Shown here one piece after another: positions 1 through 8,345 of a stretch of 28,428 bases of DNA; position 1 is the first letter of the stretch; every line of letters starts with the position of its first letter. Position numbers and translations under genes: made by a program. The notes below the pieces were generated by a model that was given only the letters and a program-made list of their open reading frames with translations, searched no databases and was not told the DNA's origin. Source of the stretch: Bacillota bacterium (lineage in GTDB: Bacteria > Bacillota > Clostridia > Clostridiales > Clostridiaceae); contig JAUZPI010000055.1 of assembly GCA_030706015.1 (NCBI GenBank), positions 1 to 28,428 on the forward strand, written 5' to 3'.

Positions 1-1
1 T

Positions 2-409
2 GCCTTAAAAGCAGGCGATAAGTTCAAGGCTAACGTAATTAGTATGGCCAAGGCTGCTGTATTGCAGGCTGAAAAAGTAGATGGAAAAACACTTGATGAT
101 GAAAAGATTATTGAGGTTTTGTCAAGAGAAGTTAAGCAAAGACGTGAAGCTTTAATTGAATTCGAAAAAGGTAATAGACAAGATCTTGTAGACGAGGCAA
201 AAGCTCAAATAGAAATAATTATGGGTTACCTTCCTCAGCAGTTGACAGAAGATGAAATATTACACATTATTCAAAATGCCGCAGTTGAAGTGGGAGCTAA
301 TAGCATGAAAGATATGAGCAAGTTAATGCCCGTTGTAATGAAAGCCACTAGAGGCAGAGCAGAGGGCAAGCTTGTTAGTGATTTAGTTAAAGATTATTTA
401 AATAAATAA
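2..409 (+). CDS. yqeY: GatB/YqeY domain protein, 5'-truncated by the window edge
   Basis: The reading frame is open from base 2, and 135 residues are visible before the TAA. The family is usually about 147-150 residues, so roughly a dozen N-terminal residues lie outside the window. The ATG at 44 is internal: the upstream codons read ALKAGDKFKANVIS, which is typical YqeY sequence. The helical region ending in IMGYLPQQLTEDEI and the later G-rich segment are characteristic. YqeY resembles the tail domain of the GatB subunit of tRNA amidotransferase, but its own role is not firmly established. In clostridia it commonly follows rpsU. It ends just before a strong terminator, so it closes the previous transcription unit. 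Confidence 0.9.
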   Translation, partial: ALKAGDKFKANVISMAKAAVLQAEKVDGKTLDDEKIIEVLSREVKQRREALIEFEKGNRQDLVDEAKAQIEIIMGYLPQQLTEDEILHIIQNAAVEVGANSMKDMSKLMPVVMKATRGRAEGKLVSDLVKDYLNK

Positions 410-420
410 TTAATATAAAC

Positions 421-449
421 AAAAAGGTTCAGGTTTCTGAACCTTTTTT
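421..449 (+). terminator. Rho-independent terminator after yqeY
   Basis: GGTTCAG (426-432) pairs with CTGAACC (437-443) around a GTTT loop. Flanking A5 and T6 runs extend the stem and supply the U-tract. Confidence 0.9.
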
Positions 450-458
450 ATTTTGAGG

Positions 459-487
459 TAATTAAACTGGCAATAAATTCATAAATT
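459..487 (+). promoter_or_regulatory. Candidate sigma-E-type promoter for yqfC-yqfD
   Basis: CATAAATT (480-487) fits the sporulation sigma-E -10 pattern CATACAnT at all but one position. The TAATTAA 14 bases upstream is a poor -35. yqfC and yqfD are mother-cell sporulation genes in Bacillus, so such a promoter is expected here, but the sequence support is weak. Confidence 0.3.
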
Positions 488-516
488 AGTATGAAAGAAT
501 TATTGGAGGTTTGATT

Positions 517-810
517 ATGGATGGTAAATTTAAGAAGACTAAAGAAAGCATAGTAGAAAAATTAGATTTACCAAGAGAAGTCATCTTAGATATACCTAAG
601 ATAACCATAACCGGAAACGATGAAATTACTATAGAGAACCATAAGGGAGTCATACGTTTTGAAGATAAAGAAGTGAAGATAAATTCCAATGTAGGTGCAG
701 TTTCTATACACGGAAAAAAATTTGAAATTCTATTTATAGGTGGAAATACTATAGTTATTACTGGTAAATTTAAATCAGTAGTCTATGAGGGCAATGATTA
801 TGAAGAATAG
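517..810 (+). CDS. yqfC: Sporulation protein YqfC
   Basis: This 97-residue protein has the YqfC family pattern: a short basic N-terminus (MDGKFKKTKESIVEKLDLP) followed by alternating beta strands (REVILDIPKITITGNDEI, then HKGVIRFEDKEVKI). The family has a sporulation role of unknown mechanism and is always next to yqfD. I start it at ATG 517, six bases after the GGAGGT at 505-510. A TTG at 511 directly abuts that site, which is too close for initiation. The 3' end overlaps the likely yqfD start by 11 bases, suggesting translational coupling. Confidence 0.88.
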   Translation: MDGKFKKTKESIVEKLDLPREVILDIPKITITGNDEITIENHKGVIRFEDKEVKINSNVGAVSIHGKKFEILFIGGNTIVITGKFKSVVYEGNDYEE

Positions 811-1948
811 TTTTCAGTTTAACAGATATAAGAAAGGAATCATAGTTATAGAAGCCTATTCTCGGAACCCCGAGAGATTTATAAACCTACTTTGGAAAAA
901 TGGAGTCTATATCAAAAGGATTAGAAGGATTAATATTAGTACTCTAAGATTAGAAGTAAAACTAAGTGATTATGGTGAAATACAAAAATGTGCAGCTCGT
1001 ACGCAGACAAAAATGAAAATTTTAGATCGAAAAGGATTATCATTTTTCGTTTTGAGACTTAGAAATAGAACTGCTATGGTTATTGGAGCTTTTTTATTTA
1101 TAGGTATAATATACTATCTTTCTACATTCATATGGGGCATACAAATTACTACGGAAAACAATGTATCACCATATGAGATACGAGAACAGCTAAAAACTAT
1201 AGGCATTGTTCCAGGAATAAACAAGAAAAATATAAATGTGCATGCATTAGAAGACAAAATTACGGACATCAATCCAAATGTAATATGGGCCAAGGTTAGA
1301 ATTGAGGGCTCCGAATTAAAGGTCATCATAGCTGAACGACACTCGCCGCCGAATATTGTAAATGATAATACAGCTTGTAATCTGGTAGCAAAAAAAGATG
1401 GACAAATTTTGCGAGTATTTACTACTGCTGGTACAGCAGTTGTTAAGTCTGGGGATATTGTGAGAAAAGGTCAAGTTATAGTAAAAGGTGAACAAGGCGG
1501 ACCTAATAGTATATATCAAGTGCATGCTAAGGGTGAAGTTATAGCAAAAACCTATAATGAGAAGGAAATGGATGTACCATTGAAAAAAATAAATAGGGAA
1601 AGAACAGGAAAAGAAGTAGAGAGTATATATATCAACATTTGGGGAAAGAATATTTATTTTAAAAAAGGTTTAAACAAATTTGCTAAATATGATAAAATAA
1701 TAGAAGATAATCATTTCATAAAAAAGGAAAAATATTATGAAGTTCAGGAGAAAACAATAAAATTAGACAGACAAAAGGTTATTAATGATGCAGTTAATAA
1801 GATGTATGCTGCAACAATTAAAGACTTTGACAAATCAATTAAGGTTTTAAATAAGATAGTTGATGTTCAGGATTTTAATGATAAGTGTAGGGTTAGATTA
1901 TTGGTTATAACGGAAGAAAATATAGTAATGGATGAAAAAATGCAGTAG
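800..1948 (+). CDS. yqfD: Sporulation protein YqfD (SpoIV-type membrane protein)
   Basis: This 382-residue protein has a cytoplasmic N-terminal part of about 90 residues, one strong transmembrane segment (about 91-113, RTAMVIGAFLFIGIIYYLST) and a large external part. The family is required for efficient sporulation in Bacillus. The sequence around GIVPGINKKNINVHALE and NVIWAKVRIEGSELKVIIAE is the conserved YqfD core. In-frame ATGs occur at 785, 794 and 800. The GAGG at 787-790 sits nine bases before 800, so I use 800; the earlier ones lie on or before the binding site. In many Firmicutes phoH follows yqfD, but here pgpH follows directly, 25 bases on. Confidence 0.88.
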   Translation: MKNSFQFNRYKKGIIVIEAYSRNPERFINLLWKNGVYIKRIRRINISTLRLEVKLSDYGEIQKCAARTQTKMKILDRKGLSFFVLRLRNRTAMVIGAFLFIGIIYYLSTFIWGIQITTENNVSPYEIREQLKTIGIVPGINKKNINVHALEDKITDINPNVIWAKVRIEGSELKVIIAERHSPPNIVNDNTACNLVAKKDGQILRVFTTAGTAVVKSGDIVRKGQVIVKGEQGGPNSIYQVHAKGEVIAKTYNEKEMDVPLKKINRERTGKEVESIYINIWGKNIYFKKGLNKFAKYDKIIEDNHFIKKEKYYEVQEKTIKLDRQKVINDAVNKMYAATIKDFDKSIKVLNKIVDVQDFNDKCRVRLLVITEENIVMDEKMQ

Positions 1949-1973
1949 ACGATAAACAAAAGGGTGAATTAAT

Positions 1974-4040
1974 ATGAATTTAGTTAATGTGTTAAAAAGC
2001 AATAGGGTAAAAAGAATAATTATATTTCTTAGTATCTTTGTTGTAGCGTACGGTATACTATTAACATCTCTTATTGTAGGAAAGAAATACAATTTAAAAG
2101 AAGGGGACATTGCAAAGGTTGACATAAAAGCTCCAAGAGAAGTAAAAGACAAAATGGCCACAGATGATAAAACTAAGCAGGCTTCTGATTCGGTGGATTT
2201 GCAATATAGTAAAAGTATTGAAGTGAAGAAAAATGTGTTAGACGATATAAATAACAATTTCACTCAAATACTTAAGGTTAAAGACAGTACTATTGATGAT
2301 AAACTTAAACCCCAAAATGCAAGAAGCAGTGTGAGTACTAGTATTTCAAACGATAATTTAGCATTAATTTTTGGATTAAATAGAGATGATATTGTCTCCC
2401 TTCAAAATGCCATGGTGAAAACAATGTCTGAAGTTTTTAATTTGGATATAAGAGAAGGACATCAGGAAGATATAAAAAAAGCGCAAGATACTGCAGTACT
2501 GCAGTTTAACAATATCAAATTAGCAAAGAACATTACGGATATCGGGGTAAGCATTGCAGATAATTATATAAAGCCAAATTTCTTTTTTGACGATGATAAG
2601 ACAAAGGAACTGCGAGATGAGGCAGCAAAAAAAGTCCAACCTGTAATGATTAAAAAGGATCAAACTGTGGTTAAAGAAGGAGAGCCTGTAACTAAAGAAC
2701 AGATTGAAATATTAACTGATTTAGGCTTATTAAATAATAATAGCAATTTTAATTGGTCATTATATGGCAGTCTGGCAGCTTTTGTGTTTATTATATTATT
2801 TGTACAAGGTTATTTTCTGCATAAATATGAACCTGAGATTTATGATGATTGCAGTAAATTACTGCTAATATGCATATTAACAGCAATTTCATTAATATTA
2901 TCAGGAACTTTAAGGATAATCTCTCCCTTTTTAATACCGATTTCATGTGCTCCAATGCTGTTGACTTTATTAATTAGTGAAAAAATTTCACTTCCTATAA
3001 GTGTATTAAATTGTATACTTATTAGCGGAACAGTAGAATTTAATATTGAAATAACTCTTTTTGCAATTCTGAGCAGTATATTAGGTTCATTAATATTAAA
3101 AAAAATGCAGCAAAGAAATGATATACTTTATGCATCTTTATTTATTGCAATTGTGAATACTATATCCACTTTTTCTGTTGGTGTACTACTGAGTAACAAT
3201 ATGCTGGAGATTTTTAAGAAGTCAGGGTATTCGTTTATTGCTGGGATAATTTCAGCAATATTGACTATAGGGTTACTACCTATATTCGAAAGTGCCTTTG
3301 ATATAGTTACAACGGTTAAATTATTAGAATTATCTAATCCCAATAATCCATTGTTAAAAAAGCTTTTAATTGAGGCGACAGGAACATATCATCATAGCAT
3401 ACTAGTGGCTAATCTTGCAGAAATGGCGGCAGAACAAGTTGGCGGTAATCCTTTGCTAGCAAGGGTATCGGCATATTTTCATGATATCGGAAAATTAAGG
3501 AGGCCATATTTCTTTAAGGAAAATCAGATTGGAGGAGAAAATCCACATGATAAGATAACTCCAAATTTGAGTACTTTGATTATTACTTCACATGTAAAAG
3601 ATGGTCTTGAATTAGCAAAAGAATATAAGCTTCCTAAGATAATTCAGGATGCTATAGAGCAGCACCATGGAACATCTTTGGTTAAATATTTTTATATTAC
3701 AGCCAAAAATTCAAGCGAGGATCCAGATGAAATTAAAGAAGAAAACTTTCGTTACCCAGGTCCTATACCTAAGAGTAAAGAGGTTGCTATTATTATGCTG
3801 GCGGATGGGGTAGAAGCAGCGGTACGTTCTATTGCAGAACCAACAAAAGGAAAAGTTGAAGAAATGGTAAATAACATAATTAAGGACAGATTATCAGAGG
3901 GGCAGCTGGATAATTGTGATTTAACCTTAAGGGATTTGGAAAAGATAAGAAAAGCATTCTTAAAAGCACTTTCAGGTATATATCACCAAAGAATAGAATA
4001 CCCTACAGATAAATGGGAATTGCGTGAAAAGAACAAATAA
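1974..4040 (+). CDS. pgpH: PgpH-type 7TM-HD cyclic-di-AMP phosphodiesterase (YqfF)
   Basis: The 688 residues begin with a transmembrane helix (about 15-36). A large extracellular 7TMR-HDED region follows (about 40-255), then a seven-helix membrane block (about 260-450) and a cytoplasmic HD phosphohydrolase domain. The HD metal ligands are visible: H474 in TYHHS, H503-D504 in YFHDIGK, H540, the HH pair at 564-565 and D611 in ADGVEA. This layout is that of PgpH/YqfF, which hydrolyses c-di-AMP to pApA. The function is taken from family knowledge. The start is ATG 1974, with AGGGTG seven bases upstream. Fourteen bases separate it from ybeY. Confidence 0.93.
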   Translation: MNLVNVLKSNRVKRIIIFLSIFVVAYGILLTSLIVGKKYNLKEGDIAKVDIKAPREVKDKMATDDKTKQASDSVDLQYSKSIEVKKNVLDDINNNFTQILKVKDSTIDDKLKPQNARSSVSTSISNDNLALIFGLNRDDIVSLQNAMVKTMSEVFNLDIREGHQEDIKKAQDTAVLQFNNIKLAKNITDIGVSIADNYIKPNFFFDDDKTKELRDEAAKKVQPVMIKKDQTVVKEGEPVTKEQIEILTDLGLLNNNSNFNWSLYGSLAAFVFIILFVQGYFLHKYEPEIYDDCSKLLLICILTAISLILSGTLRIISPFLIPISCAPMLLTLLISEKISLPISVLNCILISGTVEFNIEITLFAILSSILGSLILKKMQQRNDILYASLFIAIVNTISTFSVGVLLSNNMLEIFKKSGYSFIAGIISAILTIGLLPIFESAFDIVTTVKLLELSNPNNPLLKKLLIEATGTYHHSILVANLAEMAAEQVGGNPLLARVSAYFHDIGKLRRPYFFKENQIGGENPHDKITPNLSTLIITSHVKDGLELAKEYKLPKIIQDAIEQHHGTSLVKYFYITAKNSSEDPDEIKEENFRYPGPIPKSKEVAIIMLADGVEAAVRSIAEPTKGKVEEMVNNIIKDRLSEGQLDNCDLTLRDLEKIRKAFLKALSGIYHQRIEYPTDKWELREKNK

Positions 4041-4054
4041 GAGGAGCTGAAATT

Positions 4055-4555
4055 GTGGTTTTATTGGATAATAGGCAAAATAAAATACAGGTAACAGATG
4101 AAATTGAGAATACAATTAAGAGTGTTATTGAACATGCTCTTAAGGAAGAAAAGGTAGAAATTGATTACGAGGTAAGTATAATCTTTATAGATAATGATGA
4201 GATTAAGATTATAAATAGAGAAAATAGAAATATTGACAAGGTTACAGATGTTTTATCTTTTCCTATGCTGGAATTTGAAAAGGATAAGGTGTTTAAAGAT
4301 ATTTATTTAAACTATTCTTTCGATGATACTTTTCTTGATGAAGGAAGACTGGTACTAGGAGACATTGCACTGTCTTTAGAAAAAGCTGAAGAACAAAGCG
4401 TAGAGTATGGACATTCATTTTTAAGAGAGGCATGCTATTTAACTGTACATTCAGTACTGCATCTTTTAGGCTATGACCATATGGATGAAGAAGAAAAAAA
4501 TGTGATGAGAAAAAGGGAAGAGGAGATACTTGGAAAGTTTAACTTGGTAAGATAA
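4055..4555 (+). CDS. ybeY: Endoribonuclease YbeY, rRNA maturation factor
   Basis: This 166-residue protein carries the zinc-binding signature H-x3-H-x5-H: H132, H136 and H142 in HSVLHLLGYDH. Upstream, the INRENRNIDKVTDVLSFP strand is conserved in all YbeY proteins. YbeY takes part in 16S rRNA 3'-end maturation and ribosome quality control. It starts at GTG 4055, eight bases after GAGGAG (4041-4046). Its place between pgpH and dgkA is the usual Firmicute order. Confidence 0.95.
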   Translation: MVLLDNRQNKIQVTDEIENTIKSVIEHALKEEKVEIDYEVSIIFIDNDEIKIINRENRNIDKVTDVLSFPMLEFEKDKVFKDIYLNYSFDDTFLDEGRLVLGDIALSLEKAEEQSVEYGHSFLREACYLTVHSVLHLLGYDHMDEEEKNVMRKREEEILGKFNLVR

Positions 4556-4609
4556 GAATATTTGTTAACTTAGTGCAAAATTAGTATGCTTTTAAAGGTG
4601 GTTAGCTCT

Positions 4610-5308
4610 ATGAAACCCAAAAAAGTTGTGGATAGTTTCAATTATGCATTAGAAGGGATAATCTATGCAGTAAGAACTCAAAGAAATATGAGGATAGATA
4701 TGGTAGCAGCACTTTTAGTGCTGACAGCCTGCTTCTTCTATGATTTATCGAAAGTAGAACTTTTGGTAATTACAATTTCAATAACTATGGTAATTGCTGC
4801 AGAAATGATAAATACTGCAGTGGAATGTACTGTTGATATGACTGCGAATTTTTACCACCCCCTAGCTAAAATTGCAAAAAATGTAGCTGCGGGTGCGGTG
4901 CTTATTACAGCTATAAATTCAGTTATAGTAGGGTATATTATATTTTGGGATAAGTTAGGTCCTATAACTCATACAGTAATTAATAAAATTAAAAATTCTA
5001 ACCCGTATATGGTGTTTTTAATATTAGTTATAGTTTCTATTGCTACCGTTATAGTAAAGGCAATATTTGGAGAAGGCACTCCTTTAAGAGGAGGAATGCC
5101 AAGTGGTCACAGCGCTATAGCTTTTTCTATTGCAACATCAATAACTCTACTCTCACCAGAACCAATGGTTATTATTTTAAGTTACTTCTTAGCTTTTATA
5201 GTAGCGCAAAGCAGAGTGGATTCTGAGGTTCATTCCATACTTGAAGTTGTTGTAGGAGCTTTATTTGGAACACTGCTTACTATGCTTTTATTTAATATTT
5301 TTGGGTAA
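4610..5308 (+). CDS. dgkA: Fused undecaprenol/diacylglycerol kinase (DgkA) and PAP2 phosphatase
   Basis: Residues 1-110 are a DgkA-type membrane kinase: EMINTAVECTVD at 65-76 carries the catalytic glutamate region, and KIAKNVAAGAV follows. Residues about 130-232 are a PAP2 phosphatase domain with PSGH at 164-167 and SR at 201-202 followed by H208. In the third PAP2 motif the usual aspartate is replaced by E212. DgkA of Gram-positives phosphorylates undecaprenol and PAP2 enzymes dephosphorylate lipid phosphates, so the fusion joins opposite activities on the cell-wall lipid carrier. The start is ATG 4610, eight bases after AGGTGG (4596-4601); the ATG at 4586 lies upstream of that site. Family fusions of this type are known in clostridia. 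Confidence 0.9.
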   Translation: MKPKKVVDSFNYALEGIIYAVRTQRNMRIDMVAALLVLTACFFYDLSKVELLVITISITMVIAAEMINTAVECTVDMTANFYHPLAKIAKNVAAGAVLITAINSVIVGYIIFWDKLGPITHTVINKIKNSNPYMVFLILVIVSIATVIVKAIFGEGTPLRGGMPSGHSAIAFSIATSITLLSPEPMVIILSYFLAFIVAQSRVDSEVHSILEVVVGALFGTLLTMLLFNIFG

Positions 5309-5340
5309 AAAATTAAGTATAAGAAAGGTGGTGTTACATT

Positions 5341-5739
5341 TTGGAATATAATGAACTGATACAAAAGGCACTAGAATGCAGAGAATTTGCCTATGTACCC
5401 TATTCTAATTTTAAGGTTGGTGCGGCAGTGTTGATGGATGATGACAGCGTATACACTGGTTGCAATATAGAAAATGCATCTTATGGTGCAACAAACTGTG
5501 CTGAACGCACGGCTATATTTAAAGCAGTGTCCGAAGGTCGCAGGGATATAAAGGCTATTGCCATAGTGGGAGATAAGGAAAATTATACAGCCCCATGTGG
5601 TATTTGTAGACAGGTTATTCAGGAATTTGCTAAGGAGGATACTGATATTATTTTAGCAAAGGATAAAAATGATTATATTATAAAAAAGATGAAGGAAATA
5701 TTGCCTGAGGCATTTTCTAAAAATAATCTTATAAAATAG
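5341..5739 (+). CDS. cdd: Cytidine deaminase
   Basis: This 132-residue protein is full length for the small tetrameric cytidine deaminases. The zinc site is C53-A54-E55 (NCAERTA) with PCGIC at 85-89, and the substrate-binding FKVGAAV and NIENASYG segments are present. It deaminates cytidine and deoxycytidine in pyrimidine salvage. It starts at TTG 5341, seven bases after AGGTGGTG (ending at 5333). It sits between dgkA and era, the standard Firmicute position. Confidence 0.96.
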   Translation: MEYNELIQKALECREFAYVPYSNFKVGAAVLMDDDSVYTGCNIENASYGATNCAERTAIFKAVSEGRRDIKAIAIVGDKENYTAPCGICRQVIQEFAKEDTDIILAKDKNDYIIKKMKEILPEAFSKNNLIK

Positions 5740-5759
5740 TGAAACATAAAGGAGAATAT

Positions 5760-6650
5760 ATGTATAAATCAGGATTTGTAACAATAATAGGAAGACCAAA
5801 TGTAGGAAAGTCTACACTTCTAAATCATATTATGGGAGAAAAATTATCTATAGTTTCTAGCAAACCTCAAACAACAAGAAACAATATTCAAACTATTTTG
5901 AGCGGAGATGATTATCAATTAGTTTTCGTTGATACTCCTGGTATTCATAAACCAAGACATAAGCTTGGAGAGTACATGGTAAAGATAGCTGAGGAATCTA
6001 TAAAGGAAGTTGATTTAGTTATTTTTATGACCACAGCTGATGTTGAAATAGGCAAAGGAGACGAGTATATTTTAGATCAATTAAAAGATTCAGGAGCAAA
6101 TGTGTTTTTGGTTATTAATAAGGTTGACGAAAGTACTCCAGAGAGAGTTGCTCAAACTCTTCAAAACTATACTAGTAAATATGACTTTTTTAAGGAAGTT
6201 ATACCGATATCAGCGGCTAAAGGAAAGAATGTAGACAAATTAATCCAGCTAATGATTCAGTACATGAAAGAAGGTCCTAAATATTATCCTGAGGATATGA
6301 TAACAGATCAACAAGAGCGATTTATAGTTATGGAAATAATAAGAGAAAAAGCATTAAGATTATTGAGTGAGGAAGTTCCTCATGGTACAGCGGTTGAAAT
6401 AATTTCTATGAAGCAGGATGATAATGGCAAGTATACTATTCAAGCAAATTTATTGTGTGAAAAGGAATCACATAAAGGAATTATCATTGGAAAAGGCGGA
6501 TCCATGCTAAAGAGAATAGGTCAATATGCAAGACAAGATATAGAGAAGTTCTTAGGCAAAAAAGTAAATCTACAGCTTTGGGTTAAGGTGAAAAAGGAAT
6601 GGAGAGACAGCTCCTTCTTACTAAAAGAGCTGGGTTATACTAAGAATTAA
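5760..6650 (+). CDS. era: GTPase Era
   Basis: This 296-residue protein has an N-terminal GTPase domain: G1 GRPNVGKS at 11-18, DTPG at 58-61, NKVD at 120-123 and SAAKG further on. A C-terminal KH domain contains IIIGKGGSMLKRIGQYAR. Era binds the 3' end of 16S rRNA and is needed for 30S assembly. The start is ATG 5760, five bases after AAAGGAG (5748-5754). An in-frame GTG at 5739 overlaps the cdd stop but has no binding site. YbeY and Era from the same operon act on the same rRNA end. Confidence 0.97.
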   Translation: MYKSGFVTIIGRPNVGKSTLLNHIMGEKLSIVSSKPQTTRNNIQTILSGDDYQLVFVDTPGIHKPRHKLGEYMVKIAEESIKEVDLVIFMTTADVEIGKGDEYILDQLKDSGANVFLVINKVDESTPERVAQTLQNYTSKYDFFKEVIPISAAKGKNVDKLIQLMIQYMKEGPKYYPEDMITDQQERFIVMEIIREKALRLLSEEVPHGTAVEIISMKQDDNGKYTIQANLLCEKESHKGIIIGKGGSMLKRIGQYARQDIEKFLGKKVNLQLWVKVKKEWRDSSFLLKELGYTKN

Positions 6651-6691
6651 TTTATAAAATTGGGATAAAATATTTAATAGGAGATGGTTTT

Positions 6692-7438
6692 CTGTCAATA
6701 TTTAAAAGCAGAGCTGTTGTCGTCAAGACGCAGGATTTAAATGACAATGATAAAATTGTATGGCTTTTTAGTGAAAAGCTTGGTAAAGTATCAGCAGTAG
6801 CTAAAGGTGCTAAAAAAAGTAAGAGTAAGTTTTTACCATGCACCCAAACATTTTGTTATGGAGAATTCGTGTTATTCAAAGGGAAAAGCATGTATTCTAT
6901 AAATGAATGTGAAATAATTGATTCTTTCCAAGGTTTTTTGAAGGAGCTTGAAACGCTTACATATGCATCTTATTTAAATGAATTAATTGATATCTCTTTA
7001 GTGGAACAAGAAAGTAATAGGGATTTATTTCAGCTATTTGTATCTAGCTTTTACTTAATGAAAAATAAAGTTGGTGATTTAGAAACTTTAATAAGAGCAT
7101 TTGAGGTTAAATTGCTTCGAGTAACAGGTTATGGCTTGAATTTAGACTATTGCTGCTTGTGTCGAAAAAAAATAAATTCATCAAAATATTTAAATTTTCA
7201 ATATTTTGGCGGAGTTTGCCCTGAGTGCGAGAAAAGTAATGGCGTTAATGTGAGTCCATCTGCATACAATATACTAAACTATTTGAATAAAACGCCGATA
7301 AGTAATGTATATAGGCTTAATTTGGCAACTGGGGTAAAAAATGAATTAAAAGGTATATTGAACTCTTTAATCTCACAAAATTATGCTAAGAAACCAAAAA
7401 GTTTAGAAATACTCGAATTATTAAAAGGGAGTGATTAA
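6692..7438 (+). CDS. recO: DNA repair protein RecO, with CTG start
   Basis: The protein reads MSIFKSRAVVVKTQDLNDND at its start, which is the RecO OB-fold, and continues to 248 residues, the normal family length. The only reasonable initiator is CTG 6692, eight bases after AGGAG (6679-6683). No ATG, GTG or TTG occurs in frame before GTG 6869, which would delete 59 residues of the OB domain. A four-cysteine zinc site is present (C154-x2-C157 and C176-x2-C179). RecO loads RecA together with RecR and anneals single strands in the RecFOR pathway. It follows era as usual in Firmicutes, and its stop lies one base before the next gene. Confidence 0.93.
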   Translation: MSIFKSRAVVVKTQDLNDNDKIVWLFSEKLGKVSAVAKGAKKSKSKFLPCTQTFCYGEFVLFKGKSMYSINECEIIDSFQGFLKELETLTYASYLNELIDISLVEQESNRDLFQLFVSSFYLMKNKVGDLETLIRAFEVKLLRVTGYGLNLDYCCLCRKKINSSKYLNFQYFGGVCPECEKSNGVNVSPSAYNILNYLNKTPISNVYRLNLATGVKNELKGILNSLISQNYAKKPKSLEILELLKGSD

Positions 7439-7439
7439 T

Positions 7440-8039
7440 ATGGAAGAAGTTACACTTGAGAAAATTGATATTATACGTGAAAGAACCAATGCAACATATA
7501 CTGAAGCAAAAGAAGCGTTGGAGGCATGTGGAGGTAATGTAGTGGATGCCCTAATTTATATAGAGAAGAATAAAGAATCCACTACTGAAAAACTATATAC
7601 TAGTAAAGAAGAGTTTGTTACATGGTTAAAAGATTTAATAAGAAAAGGAAATATTACAAGAATTAAAGTGAAAAAAGAGGAAAAAACTATTTTGGATATA
7701 CCGGTAAATGCAGGAGTTGCTGCTGGGGTTTTTGGCATAGTTATGCCTTCTATATTCGCACCTTTGTTTGCAGTGGGTGTAATAACAGCATTAGTCACAA
7801 AAGTTACCGTTGAGATAACAAAATCAGATGGATCTGTAGAAGTAGTCAATAAGGTCATAAGAGATACAGTTGATAACATGAAAGAAAAAGTTACGGATGT
7901 AAAAGAAAAATTTAATAAGGATAAAAATGATCAAGAAGAAAATGGTGTTTACAAGTATACCGTAAAGTTTGAAGATATTGATGAAAACACGGACACTCAA
8001 GGCGCTAATGCTGATAACAATAATGAAAAAAGTCTTTAA
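7440..8039 (+). CDS. DUF4342 protein with UBA/EF-Ts-N-like N-terminus
   Basis: The first 45 or so of 199 residues (IIRERTNATYTEAKEALEACG) are a UBA/TS-N three-helix motif like the N-terminus of EF-Ts. DUF4342 follows, with IKVKKEEKTILDIPVNAG and a glycine-rich hydrophobic stretch (about 84-112) that may touch or cross the membrane. The C-terminus is acidic and probably disordered. The function is unknown. The start is ATG 7440, with AGGGAG at 7426-7431 lying inside the end of recO. It is probably co-transcribed with recO. In Bacillus this position after recO leads to glyQS, which is absent here. Confidence 0.8.
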   Translation: MEEVTLEKIDIIRERTNATYTEAKEALEACGGNVVDALIYIEKNKESTTEKLYTSKEEFVTWLKDLIRKGNITRIKVKKEEKTILDIPVNAGVAAGVFGIVMPSIFAPLFAVGVITALVTKVTVEITKSDGSVEVVNKVIRDTVDNMKEKVTDVKEKFNKDKNDQEENGVYKYTVKFEDIDENTDTQGANADNNNEKSL

Positions 8040-8057
8040 TCCATATTGATATAAGAT

Positions 8058-8088
8058 AAAAACTGGTAAATTTATTTACCGGTTTTTT
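8058..8088 (+). terminator. Rho-independent terminator closing the yqfC-DUF4342 operon
   Basis: AAAACTGGTAAA pairs with TTTACCGGTTTT across TTTA (one G-T pair), followed by further T residues. Confidence 0.85.
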
Positions 8089-8228
8089 AATTTTATAATT
8101 AAAATGTGCATAAAATTTTAAAAATATGATATATAATAGATTGTGGGTAAAAAACGAAATAATAGCAATTAGTGAAATCAATCTAGTTTGTTGCAAGATT
8201 TAAAATATTAAGAAAATTAAAGCAATTA

Positions 8229-8259
8229 AGAGTATCTTTTATCATATTGAGAGTATCTT
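8229..8259 (+). repeat. Two 10-bp direct repeats spaced 21 bp, upstream of the ccpN-like gene
   Basis: AGAGTATCTT occurs at 8229-8238 and again at 8250-8259. The 21-base spacing places both on one DNA face. They lie just upstream of a candidate promoter, as an operator would. The rest of the 306-base gap (8040-8345) holds the terminator, this site and the promoter; I see nothing else in it. Confidence 0.5.
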
Positions 8260-8266
8260 CATAAGA

Positions 8267-8296
8267 TTAGACTTAATATTATAAAAGTGATATACT
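8267..8296 (+). promoter_or_regulatory. Candidate sigma-A promoter for the ccpN-like gene
   Basis: TTAGAC (8267-8272) and TATACT (8291-8296) are separated by 18 bases. A second TATAAT at 8316-8321 lacks a convincing -35. Confidence 0.45.
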
Positions 8297-8345
8297 ATTT
8301 ATTATAGTTAAATGATATAATTATTTTGTAACAATTAGAAAGAGG

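Noticed and set aside
1114..2263. Minus-strand ORFs of 69-121 codons over yqfD and pgpH
   Set aside because: They overlap well-supported genes, contain low-complexity hydrophobic runs and lack ribosome binding sites; they are frame shadows.
6869..7438. A shorter recO starting at GTG 6869
   Set aside because: The upstream in-frame sequence encodes the conserved RecO N-terminus and has a good ribosome binding site before CTG 6692.
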